Position numbers and translations under genes: made by a program. Shown here one piece after another: positions 53,380 through 64,000 of a stretch of 64,000 nt of DNA. Below the pieces are notes generated by a model. That model did not search any database, was not told where the DNA came from, and saw only the letters and a list, made by a program, of their open reading frames with translations. The first letter of the stretch is position 1; every line of letters begins with the position of its first letter. The DNA is from Plecoglossus altivelis (lineage: Eukaryota; Chordata; Actinopteri; Osmeriformes; Plecoglossidae): assembly GCA_036571765.1 (NCBI GenBank), contig BROE01000020.1, positions 16,088,608-16,152,607 of the forward strand, read 5' to 3'.

Positions 53380-53660
53380 ATATTTCAGCCTACAGCCCAG
53401 CTAACTGTTTGCAGTCTAGCTAGCCTGCAGGTCTGCTAGCAGACAACGCTAAATAGTTTAGCTGCACTGCTAGAGGTCTGTCACCAGGCTAGCTTAGCGT
53501 CTGTGCTAAAGGGCTCTCACCTAGCTTTCTTAGGCTTTCGAAGAGAGGGGCATAACCAAGCTTAGCCTGCCTCCAAGGGGTCTGTAACCTAGCTCATCCT
53601 GTCAGCTAGCAGTGTGCTCGCTGTGAACGCTACACAGAAAAGCCTACACGTTTGCTAGTG
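53380..53660. repeat. Degenerate CTAGC-rich segment
   Basis: Many CTAGC/GCTAG/AGCTAG words at irregular 20-40 bp spacing. Similar clusters occur at 5990-6110, 10035-10090 and 44530-44660, so this is a genome-wide word bias rather than a clean repeat. Confidence 0.6.
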
Positions 53661-54657
53661 GTGTGTATCCTAGCAAGCTTGGTTCCAAATTCCAAGCTGT
53701 GGGAGCAGGTTTTGTGGCAGTGCAGCCAGGGAAAGAGAGGACTGCTGAGGGGTTGAGCCAGAGACGATGTGTGTGTGTGCTTGTGTGGGGTTGTGTGTGT
53801 GTGTGTGTGTGTGTACAGCTATCTGCGCTAAGCCCCAGTGGAGCCTGGGAACATAGGTAGAGTGGTGTGTGTCTGTGTGTCTGCGTGTGTGTGTGTGTGT
53901 GTGGCTGACCCGGTGAGGGGTCTGTACAGAGCTACATCCCTCCTAATGCTCGGAAGGTTGTCCTGGGGGAGGGCGGGGGGCGGGTGCAGTAATTGGTAAC
54001 CTGTGGAGCTTGACAGAGCTGGGAGGAAGGAGACAGGAGGGAGGGAGGATGAGAGGAAGAAAAACAAATCTAAGAGTGCAGGGTATTACAAGACTAGGGA
54101 GAAGCTAGGAGGATAGACAACAAAATAGAGAGAAGACGGAACGATGAATGTCTGCGGAGGAAGAGAGTGGGAGGGGGAGGGACGGGGCACTTTTTCATCA
54201 TAAGGTCATGGTTTACAAACTCTCCAAAACTTCCGAGCGGCCAGCGAACCAATTCATCTCAGAAACATAATTTCCCCCTCAATGCTTAACTGGTGCCAAC
54301 GTTGCCCATCACAATCCAGTTTTTATTACACTTGGCACATCTCTGGACAAGGAGCACCGCTAGAGTACTCAGCAGACTGTGACAGAGGGAAATAAGGTGG
54401 GGAGAGAGAGGGAGAGGGAGAGAGACAAAGGGAGGGGGGTAGAAAGGAAAGAGGGAGGGGGAGGAGGAGGTGGTTATTGCCAAGTCTGATTGGATAACGA
54501 CGAGTTCTCCACTCGCCAGGTCTGATCTAAAGTGATAGGCTATCATCTGGCTGGGTCTGTGGCGATCCCCGTGATAGAATCCTGCAGGTGTGAATCTCAG
54601 CAGAACACATTAACACCTCGGCTGCCTCTGTGGACTACCTCTCTTCGGCTCCCGCAC

Positions 54658-54745
54658 CGCTCTATCCCTCCACCTCTCTGCCCCTCCATCTCTCTGCCCC
54701 TCCATCTCTCTGCCCCTCCATCTCTCCGCCCCTCCACTCCCGCTT
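54658..54745. repeat. 18-bp tandem repeat (CTCTCTGCCCCTCCATCT)
   Basis: Four to five copies in slc12a5 intron 1. Confidence 0.9.
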
Positions 54746-55244
54746 ACAGTCTGCCAGTATCCCCAGTGGAGAGAAAAGCAATCTAGCCACAGCCCAGGTG
54801 ACGAAAGTGTACACATGGGTGAGGTCACCATCTCAGAGCTTCTGTCAACACCCCTCCTCTCCCCTCCCCTCCCTCTCGTCTCCTCTCCTGGTCTCTGCTC
54901 TCCTCTCCCAGCCCTCCTCTTCGCTCCTCCGCTCCCCCTCTCCTCTCTGTTGACAGCTAGACAGCGGGGGACTGCACTGCTGAGTGCAATGGATGGACAG
55001 ACACAGAAAACCCATCTCACCAAGACCAGACCGCTAGCCTGGAGGTGGTGGAGAGACAGAGAGAGAGACATAGAGAGCGAGAGAGAGAGGAGGGGGAGAG
55101 AGAGGGGGGAGAGAGGCAGAGAAGTAGTGAGCATGTGTGTAAAATCGAGCAGCTGTCAAATGAGTGAGTGTATGTGAGTGAGGGTGTATGTGTGTGTTAT
55201 TTGGTGTGTGTGTGTGTACAGAGGACATATCAAACAGATCATTT

Positions 55245-55280
55245 CACTTCAAAAGGACCCTTTAGTGTCCTTTTGAAGTG
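55245..55280. repeat. Perfect 14-bp inverted repeat (hairpin)
   Basis: CACTTCAAAAGGAC (55245-55258), an eight-base loop CCTTTAGT, then the exact complement (55267-55280). Pairing stops at the arm ends. It could be the core of a small inverted-repeat element. Confidence 0.92.
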
Positions 55281-56509
55281 GCCAAATTCACTTTCTTATC
55301 CAACAGGGAGCAGCGGTCCACGTGGCTCTCTATGTTGGCTGGAACCCTCTCGTCTCTTCCTAGCTGTCTTACACAAGTAAGGACCAGTCTGGCGCTGAAT
55401 CACATGACAGACAAACTGAGTTCTAGTCAACACAATACAGGCTTGGAGAATGGTCTCAGTCCCACTCAACTGTAAGTGCAAACGTATTAGTATTAGTTAA
55501 GCTTGTTTATGCTCGAGCTCATTTTGACTGCAGGTGCTCCAAATTGTGCGCTGACACTTCCAATAGCGTGACGTCTACTTCGAATGATGTCACTAGAAAA
55601 GCCTGGACAACGTTCCCTTTTCGCAGCGTTGATGAGCTTGCAGACAGCAGACCTCCAGACCATGGCATCTTCAGGACCATGGACAGAGTCATCAGCGGGA
55701 CAGGCCAGGACGTGAAACGACACACCAACCAGCCCACCACACCGCCACTCCATGGCGACCGAGTGAAGCTTAAAAGCCGCTCGTTGTTTCTCAGAGAATG
55801 TTCCGCTGGAAATGCAGAACGGTTCTCCTGTGTTCCCCCTTCTAACAAGCACCAAGAGAGTTCTACATATAGGACAGATACTATATGCTAGGATATGCCA
55901 GGCATATACAGTATATGGTCTCATCAGCTGGCCTGTACTGTCTTTTATGTACCTCACACTGTCTCCCAAACCTGAATTAGGCTCGCCCAGAAGAACAGCC
56001 AGGAAACCCAGTGTATGACGCTACAGTACGTGCAATCCGATGCTTAAATCATTCATCCTTTTAGAATCATATGCATGGTTCGCCTTCGTACTTAAGGCCA
56101 GCATCCCTTCCAGACAGTTTCCCACTAAGAACCTCACACCCAAAACCTCCTCAGGATCTCAGCTTTCGCCTGTTTGGACTCCCTGCTCAGCGACACCAAG
56201 GCACTCCCGTCTCCATAGTGACAGGTTTGCTTCCTCTAGGAGGTGGATCAGTTTCTGCTCTGCTCTGCCAGCTGCGGACGAGCCTGCCAGAAACATTCAT
56301 ATACGTCCCAATCAAAGAGGTGCCGTTTCTACAGCAACGGGGATAGGCAGAAAAGGTCAAGATACAGTTCAGTGTGTTTGTGTGTGTGCTTGTGTGTGTG
56401 TGTGTGTGTATATATATAGATCAGACATGATGAGGAAGCTTAACGAGGCAATAAACTTCAAGAGAGGAGACACAAGACCAAGAAAAGACTTTCCATATCT
56501 TTCTTTCTC

Positions 56510-56702
56510 GCTTCATCTCTCTTTCTGTCCATCTCTCTCTCTTTCACCCTCTCTCCATCTCTCTCTCTCTCTCTCTCTTTCCCCTTCTCTTTCTCAGGTC
56601 TGGCCAGGTCTGATAAGACTCCTACAGTCAGGATATATCTGCTGCTTCAGTAGAGGAGCATTACCTGGACGCGTTCACACTGCCCAGCCTTTTTACTGAT
56701 AC

Positions 56703-56750
<48 letters not shown>

Positions 56751-56800
56751 TGTGTGTGTGCATGTGTGCGTGTGTGTGTGAGAGAGAGAGAGTGTGTGTT
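56510..56800. repeat. (CT)n and (TG)n/(AG)n microsatellites
   Basis: CT-rich 56510-56597; (TG)n with GAGAGAG insertions at 56705-56798. Confidence 0.9.
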
Positions 56801-56999
56801 GCACGCCTATGTGCGGTAAAGTGGGTGGTGTGAGGAGGAGATGGAGTGGGCTACAGCCGCACTGCGCAAGGCCCTCTGAGGACCTGCTTCGTAGGGACAA
56901 ATCGTTCCAGGCATTTCACCTCTGGAGGATGAAGTATATATATTCAAGTGAACAGCGTTCAGGATAGACAGAGATGAGAGAGCGCAGCTTACACTACGC

Positions 57000-57300
57000 G
57001 GCTCAGGAACAGACAGACGGACGGACAGGCAGACAGACAGGCGGACAGACAGGCACAGGCAACAGCGGACGGGCACCGCTCAGAGAGGCAGGGCAGGACT
57101 CAGGCCCGGACGACGGGCAAACGAGCACGCAGGACAGACACGACAGAAGAGGACGAGACAAGGCGAGACAGGCGGACGGGGCAAACATTCAGGCAGTATC
57201 AGACAGGTAGTAATGAGACCGGGACAGACAGACAGACAAAAGAAGGGCAGACAGATAGACAGACGGACGGACAGACTGACAGGCGGACAGACACGCAAGT
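57000..57300. repeat. GACGGACAGGCAGACA-rich tract
   Basis: Degenerate tetranucleotide CAGA/CGGA units over about 300 bp, locally CpG-containing. In slc12a5 intron 1. Confidence 0.85.
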
Positions 57301-57675
57301 AGACAGTTTGCGATAATGGTCGTGGGGGTTGCCCTAGAGGCCGTGTTGTGGAGCTTGTTTGTTGTTGTTCCTATGCGTAAGTACGTTGCTGAGCGTAAGA
57401 GCCCTGGGTAGGGTGAACTACTGGACTCACAGGAATGCCCGCTGGCACGAGCATGCTTCATTTGCTCAGGGAGCTTTCGAGATGGATTTGGCTATAAGTA
57501 CATGGGTCTCGCGATAAGGATGCCGAGTGGCGGCATTCGCAAGTTAGTGGTGTGTGTTGTCCGGTAGCTCCGTGTGTGTGTGTGTGTGTGTATGGAGCTA
57601 AGCCAGGGACAGCAGAGGCAGTGACAGTGACTGATATCTGCTGTAGACTGTTTTGCCCTTCTCAAACATAAAGCA

Positions 57676-57706
<31 letters not shown>

Positions 57707-58259
57707 TTCCAGTGAGATGGATGTGTCCTTGTCAGCAGGCCTATGTGAAGGTTAACAACATTACCTAACACTCTCTACATGTTTAATTGGTTGCCTCACA
57801 GCATGTGAATAAAACACTGTCTGGGACTTTGTTATGTTCATGTGAGTTTACCACACACACACTCACAAACACACAAATACACACACACAAACACACACAC
57901 ACAAACACACACACAAACAAACACACAAACACACATACACACTGAGGTAAAATAAGCAGTTTGGAGAGAGCATCACCCAGACAACACATCAGTGTTAAAT
58001 TGTTGTCCAAATTGTTGAATGTTGTCCCTCTTTCTCTTGCTCTCCCACCCTCTCCCTCATCCTGTCCCTCTCCCTCTCTCACTCCTCTCTCTCTCTCTCC
58101 CTCCCTCCGCCTCCCTCTCTCCCCCTCTCTCTCCGTTACATCATGCCTGTCTATGGCCTCGTCTCCCTCTGCGTCTGGCAGGATGATAAGGGCCTCCGGA
58201 GAGTTCTGTAGCGGAATGGAACAGCAAAGCCTGGAAGGTTCTCGCTGAGGCGGAGTAAC

Positions 58260-58435
58260 GCAGGGGCCATGGGGGGTGGAGGGGTGGTGGGGAGGGTAGG
58301 GGGGTACGGTGGTAGGGGTGGAGGGAGGGAGGGAAAGGAAAAAAATTTCCTTTCCCCCCCCCTCCCTCTTCCTCCTTTCCCCTCCCCTTCCCCCCCTCCT
58401 CCTCCTCCCCCTTTCCCCCCCAAAGATTTTTTTGT
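58260..58435. repeat. Purine-to-pyrimidine switch with palindrome
   Basis: A G/A-rich stretch (58268-58345) switches abruptly to C/T-rich (58346-58425). At the switch GGGAAAGGAAA pairs with TTTCCTTTCCC. Confidence 0.85.
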
Positions 58436-59486
58436 AAAAATCAAAACTCCAGCCAAGAATGCCCAGGGAAGGTTCAACACGTTGTCCCCCCCCATTTCGG
58501 TGGGTCCTTGTTGTCTGCTGGAATGTCCTCCAGGTTATCAGCCCACCGATCGCTAATCAACAGGAGAGTTTGCTGAGATGACTGACTCAGATTCACAGTG
58601 TCAACACAGCTGACACAAGGTACATGTTGCCATGGAGACACGACGAGAGGGAGGCGCATTCCGACCAACAGAGATTCTACTGTCTAAATGTCTCGCTAAG
58701 TACAACGTTTAACCTTGCTGTTTAACATGAGAGACAGGGAACAGGACCGGCTGACGAGCTTCTGAATTCCTCGCTCTAAAAGGCACTTTGACACCTGATA
58801 CAGTCCTGTATGACGTAACACTCAATACTGGGTTAAGCTGGAGGACTTCTTGACATTTGTTCTTAGGTACGTTAAGATGAGTTCACCTAAATGCTCAGCA
58901 TTGCTGGTATCGTTCTGCTATTGTTCTGTCAGCCCGACTCGAAACCATCCCATTTAGCAGCAGTCTGAACAATACAACAAGCTGGCTTTTGAATGTGTTG
59001 GGAATATTACATTTCTGTGTTTGTGTGAATGTGTGTGTGTGTGGGCCTCTCGGTCAGGATAAAAAGATGTGTCGTGAACAACCAAGCATAGAGAAGCCAT
59101 CACTCACCAGCTAACACTCAATACATCCCCCCACCACACACACCCACACACACACACACACACGCACACACACGCACACACACGCACACACACACGCGCA
59201 CTCCACAGGATGACTGACAGCAATGAGGACACTCCAGCTGAATAAAACATGAATCCAGACACACTGTCAGAAGACAGAATTTCTCTGGATGTGACAGATG
59301 TGTGTGTGGTGTGTGTGTGTGTCTTTCTATGTGTGTTGGTGTAAACAGTCTGTGTGCGTCTGTGTGTGTCTGCAGGATTTACATGTTAATGTATCCATAA
59401 GACTCTCTAAACCTCTTTTTCAATAGTATGTCTAATATCCTGTTGGAAAACCGTGAAAACAAAGCATAGCCAAGCTAAGCAGGGCA

Positions 59487-59592
59487 CGGCAGGGCAGGGC
59501 AGGGCAGGGCAGGGCAGAGCAGGGCAGTGCAGGGCAGTGCAGGGCAGGGCAACATAGAGCAGTGCAAAGCAGAGCAGAGCAGAGCATGTCTT
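59487..59592. repeat. GGGCA pentanucleotide repeat
   Basis: About 20 copies of GGGCA/GAGCA/GTGCA on plus. Confidence 0.9.
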
Positions 59593-60529
59593 CATTTCTG
59601 GTCAGTTGAAGATGACATCTTCATCTCTGTGCTGCCTGCGGCCATCCTGTAGCCTGGGCCGGTCTCCCAGTCAGTCAGGTGGACCGCAGTGGTCAGGCGG
59701 AACACAGGCCTGGGGTAAACAACCATCATGGCTGGATGAGTCACGGAGCTCGCTAGGTAGCTAGCGTATGCTACATGATGATCCAGTACAGAACATCCTG
59801 TTATGGTCTGTCTCTTAACCCAGCTAACTAAGAGAGGGAGACATCTCCCTGCTAATCTGTCTAGTCTTTACTCTTCTCACCCCTCCCCTCCCCTCTCCTC
59901 TGCTCTCTCCCCCCCCAGCCTCTCTCCTCTCCTCCATTCCTGTGAGCAGCTGCTGGCTGAATGCAGCAGTAGTTTGGTCTCCGTGATTAGACTGCAGTCT
60001 CCGTCGCTCTCACTCTCTTTATCTCTCTTGGTCTCTTTCTCTCACTCTTTTCTGAGCCCCACCAGATGTGAAGGGAGTTAAGTACGCTTGCTCTTGGTTT
60101 AAGTACACTTGGCCACATTATAAGAACACTTGGCCTGGGCTTAAGTACACAAGTGGCCTCCCTCTGACCGCCCCTGGAGAGCACTAGAGATGGGGATCCT
60201 GTCATTACTGGAATCTGACTGGTCCAACTGGATCCTCTTGAATACCTTGATACCTGGAGAGAATTCTCCCCACCTTCCCCTCCTCTTCTCTCCTGCCTTC
60301 CCCTCCCCACCCTCTCCTCTACTGTCCTCTCCCCTCTTCTTCTCTCCTACCTTCCCCTTCCCTCCCTCTCCTTTACCGTCCTCTCCCCTCCTGCTGCCTT
60401 CCCCTCCCCTCCCTCTCCTCCTCCTGTCCCTCCCCTCCTCCCTTATCCTAATGGCGATATGTCTCTCTCTCTGTAGCCTCCCACCTGCTGTGAGCTGTTC
60501 TGAAGAGATGGCCTTGCTGCTGCACTGCA

Positions 60530-60558
60530 GTGTGTGTCTCTGTGTGTGTGTGTGTCTC

Positions 60559-60589
<31 letters not shown>

Positions 60590-60810
60590 GTCTGTATGTG
60601 TGTGTGTGTGTCTGTGTGTGTGTAAGCATGTGCAAATGCTTTAACAGTGTCCTCACCTTCAAGAGATGACCTCTGTTTACCTGTCATGTGCCAGCACCCC
60701 AACACACACACATACACACACACACACACACGCATATATACACACACACACACATACACATACACATACACACACAAACACATGCACATGCACATACACA
60801 CACACACTGG
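60530..60810. repeat. (TG)n then (CA)n arms
   Basis: TG-rich 60530-60625 followed about 75 bp later by CA-rich 60700-60810; the arms are complementary and could form a long imperfect stem. Confidence 0.85.
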
Positions 60811-61920
60811 TGATTTATGAAATGTGCGGCGCTCGCTACTGTTTGGATGTGAGGGAGATGTTGATGTATCACCCAAGACGCCAACACGTTTATGTTAATG
60901 CAGGACGCTATTTCACCCCAGCAGACACCAGCAAACAGCCTCAGCACTGGAGAATCTGTCGACTGAGCTGCGACAGAGAGAGACACACAGAGAGTGAGAC
61001 ACACACACAGAAAGAGAGAAGGAGAGAGAGAGACACACAGACAGAGAGAACGAGCGAGTGTCTGCGTATGTGTGAGTCTGTGTGTGTGTTTGTCAAAGTT
61101 TGTGAGCGCATTAGGCAGAGCTAACTGTCATCAATCAGTGCCATAGATTCATTACTGCAGCTGTCGACCTACAGTAATGTGACAGCCTGTCTGCCGACGC
61201 CCAGGACAGGAAGGTGACAACACACCCACACACACACACGCACGCACGCACACACACACATGCATACACACACACACGCACAGACACAAACAGTCTCATG
61301 TTGTGAGTGTGCGCGCGAATTGTCTTGCCATATTTGTCTGTTGTTTCCAGACACGCTGTTTACTGATCACCATAGAAACCCAGTGTGAAACCTCCAGCTC
61401 CTGCCACAGAGTCAGGTGGAAGAAACACTGTGGCTGGTCCCAAACACCAGCCTCTCTCTCTGCTTCTCACTCATTGTTTGCGAACCTGTGTTCTGAGCCG
61501 AGTGTGAGACAGTGCTCCTGTCTGTAAGCCTAGGTGGGTGTACAAACACACACACACACACACGCGTACGCACAAGCGCACACATCTCTGACGTTAGAGA
61601 ACTGCCATTTCATCACCCCTTTATCCTCATTTCTACAGTAACACTCTTCACTCTCCTCCTCCTCTTCCTCCTACCCACCCTCTCCCTTGAGATCCCCCCT
61701 CTCCCTCCTCCTTTCTCTTCCCTCTGTTCTTGCAAGGTGTTTGTATATCTCCTCCTCCGTGCTCCTCTTCCTCCTTCCTCTCACTCTCCTCTTTTCCTCC
61801 TCCTCCTCCTCCCCCCCATCCTCTCTTCTCCTCTTCCTCCTCTCTCCACCCCTCCCCCACGCTCCCTTTCTTCCCTGCCTGACGGGGTTCCAGGATGACT
61901 GCAGTGTGACCTAGTTAGCC

Positions 61921-62310
61921 GGGCTGCACTGGGCTGTGCTGGGCTGTGCTGGGCTCTGCTGGGCTGTGATGCTGACTGGCATGGCAGGGAGCTGGCACAG
62001 CGCACCAGGCACCCTCCCATCGCTGGCCCTGCTAAGGGAAACTCACCACCCAGAGACACTCAGAGCAGGAAAAGAAAAGAAAGAGATGGAGCGTGGTACA
62101 GAGAAAGATGGTGAGACAGGGAGAGAGATATGGGGAGAGAGATGGGGAGAGAGAGAGATGGGGAGAGAGAGAGATGGGGAGAGAGAGAGATAAGGAGAGA
62201 GATGGGAGAGAGATAGGAGAGAGAGAGATGGGAGAGAGATATGGGGAGAGAGAGATGGGAGAGAGAGAGATGGGAGAGAGATAGGAGAGAGATAGGAGAG
62301 AGAGAAGACA
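61921..62310. repeat. TGGGCTGTGC repeat and GAGATGGGGA tract
   Basis: 10-bp units TGGGCTGTGC at 61921-61972, then purine units GAGAGAGATGGG at 62085-62310. Confidence 0.85.
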
Positions 62311-62433
62311 GCCTGTTCTATGGAGTTAGATGTATGTCTGGAATACAAGGCATATGCTAACATCTTCCTTTCTGATAAGTGAACGCGCACACAGACAACA
62401 CCGGCACACGTACACACACACTACCTATCACCA

Positions 62434-62562
62434 GCCCAGTATAGCAGACAGACCCAGTATCGCAGACAGACCCAGTATAGCAGACAGACCCAGTATAGCA
62501 GACAGACCCAGTATAGCAGACAGACCCAGTATAGCAGACAGACCCAGTATATCAGACAGACA
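62434..62562. repeat. 18-bp tandem repeat (CCCAGTATAGCAGACAGA), seven copies
   Basis: Near-perfect units. Because 18 is a multiple of three, one plus-strand frame reads repeated PSIADR; nothing else supports coding. Confidence 0.93.
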
Positions 62563-63067
62563 CTCAGGTGTGGGTTTTCAAACAACAGGGCCTGTTCTCT
62601 AAGGCACCGCAGTGAAGCTGCTGACTAGCATGTTCTACACCCTGCTCTGTGCCAACACTTGTTACTCACACTCCACAGACTTCTACACACACAGAAGTAC
62701 ACATCTCCACACACACACACACACACACACAGATGCAGAAGTGCACGCCGCTACACACACGCGCTTGTATAGACACACGCAGTTGTGCACACGCCTCTTC
62801 ACAGTGTTCTCACAGCGTCACACACCACACTCAGAGCATTCTGGTCCTCACCCCCCCCCCACACACACACACACGTATCGTGACTGAAGCAACATACTTT
62901 CAGAATGTCGTGCGGAGTGTGTCAAGCCAACGCGTTTCATTTTCTGGTTTGCTTTTCTGAGTACAAGCAAGTCTATTGCTGTGTGTGTATTCAGATGCTA
63001 TAATAATGTATTGGGGCACTGGAGCCTACTTGTCATGTAGAAAGGCATAGTCTATCCTCACCAAGCA

Positions 63068-63108
63068 TGCTTGAGAGAGAAAGAGAGAGAGAGAGGGAGA
63101 GGGAGAGG

Positions 63109-63168
<60 letters not shown>

Positions 63169-63170
63169 GA
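63068..63170. repeat. (GA)n microsatellite
   Basis: Long GA run with GGGA interruptions. Confidence 0.93.
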
Positions 63171-64000
63171 GGGCTATTCAGACATTCAGTTTACCGCCCC
63201 GGTTGTGAATGTCATTCCAGGTAGAATTACCTCAGTTTCAAGGATAGCTGTAGACTGAACACCCCTCTCTACAGCACATGCACCCTCCTTGGAACACCTT
63301 AACACTTAGCATGTAGCTAGTAGCACAGCCAGCTGCATGCATCAATAATACATAGCTGGGTGCACTGAACTGCTCGCCAACACAAACACATCCTTCAGTG
63401 ACAGGGCATCATAATTACACACACAATCACACTAACACACACACCCCTCACACGCTAACTCACAAAAACTCACACCGCACACAAACACCACACACAAAAA
63501 CCGCACATTCGCACGCAGACACACGCACACTCTCTTGCTGGCTTTTAGTATGCCATGCGTGTGAATGAGGAGCGAGCGAATGAGGAAGCCAGTTTGCTGG
63601 TTTCATTGTAGTAGGCTTTGATGCGTGTGTGCGGCAAAGCTAGTTCATATTCGAGGCAGAAACCTCATCCACAGCTGGGCATGTTGTGCCCCGATGACAT
63701 GCCAACATGTTCACATGCCAACACGTTCACATGCAATGGTCGAGTTTTCCCTCTTATACTTCGGGGTTTCTGGACACACGACCGTGTTTGTACAATGCGT
63801 GTGTTGGAGGTGAGGGAAGGTGGTCAAGGGGGCAGTTGCATTGGGAGTTAGAACAGCAGCAGCCAGTGTATCAGGGAAGCAACAGAGGAGCAGTGTGGGG
63901 GGCAGGCGTGACTGCGTCGCTATGCCAGCACTGCTATCATCAGGAAGGTTGGCAGGAGACAGGGAGAGAGAGAAACAGGGAGAGAGAGGGAGAGAGAGAG

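Larger units (their letters stand above)
50429..64000. other. Presumed slc12a5 intron 1, no exon recognised
   Basis: I looked on the minus strand for either KCC2 first exon (beginning like MLNNLTD or MSRRFTV) ending in a codon compatible with the GT of exon 50331-50428, and found none. There is no obvious CpG-rich promoter. Contents are mostly microsatellites, (GA)n/(CT)n, CAGA-type tracts and scattered complex DNA. The initiator exon and promoter are probably past 64000. Confidence 0.6.

Noticed and set aside
50429..64000. A first exon for slc12a5 inside the window
   Set aside because: No minus-strand ATG exon resembling either KCC2 N-terminus with a compatible donor was found, so none was called.

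Overview
This window is nuclear DNA from a ray-finned fish, almost certainly a teleost. The evidence is intron-split vertebrate genes with GT-AG junctions, very dense (CA)n, (GA)n and polypyrimidine repeats, frequent GCTAGC-type motifs, and fish-like versions of four recognisable genes. The species cannot be named from sequence alone. I rebuilt every exon by hand from splice sites, reading-frame continuity and remembered human proteins; no database search was run.

Layout. (1) 1-6260, minus strand: stk4 (MST1 Hippo-pathway kinase). The initiator exon and eight further coding exons lie at 2170-5928. The C-terminal SARAH exons are beyond the left edge, and 1-2169 is intron. (2) 6890-8470, minus strand: cox6c, a complete 76-residue cytochrome c oxidase subunit with a non-coding first exon and a GABP/ETS-type site. 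(3) 8936-9353: a T-rich low-complexity block in the intergenic space. (4) About 9640-17665, plus strand: ncoa5 (nuclear receptor coactivator 5), complete at 647 residues in ten coding exons. It carries an N-terminal RRM and a C-terminal half very like the human protein. (5) From the right edge down to about 17750, minus strand: slc12a5 (neuronal K-Cl cotransporter KCC2). Twenty-one coding exons lie at 24077-50428, with a long 3' UTR. A 937-bp run of N (32068-33004) removes the exons for the large extracellular loop and adjoining membrane segments. The initiator exon was not found and is probably past 64000, so 50429-64000 is read as intron 1.

ncoa5 and slc12a5 are tail to tail, as I recall them in human 20q13, and stk4 belongs to the same human region. 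cox6c sits near STK3 on human 8q22, so the fish block may combine pieces of two ancient paralogous regions. The genes do not form one pathway: Hippo signalling, respiration, transcription/RNA regulation and neuronal chloride extrusion are simply neighbours.

Most non-coding sequence is slc12a5 intron packed with microsatellites and minisatellites (14-, 24-, 35-, 40- and 46-bp units). Several abut splice donors, and one stays open in frame with an upstream exon. I saw no prokaryotic system, CRISPR array, tRNA, rRNA or intact transposon. The best leads are: the RRM exons of ncoa5 and its altered LxxLL motif; a 15-nt microexon, a tandem acceptor and an intronic hairpin near the 3' end of slc12a5; the minisatellite read-through frame; and several palindromic or purine/pyrimidine-asymmetric blocks.
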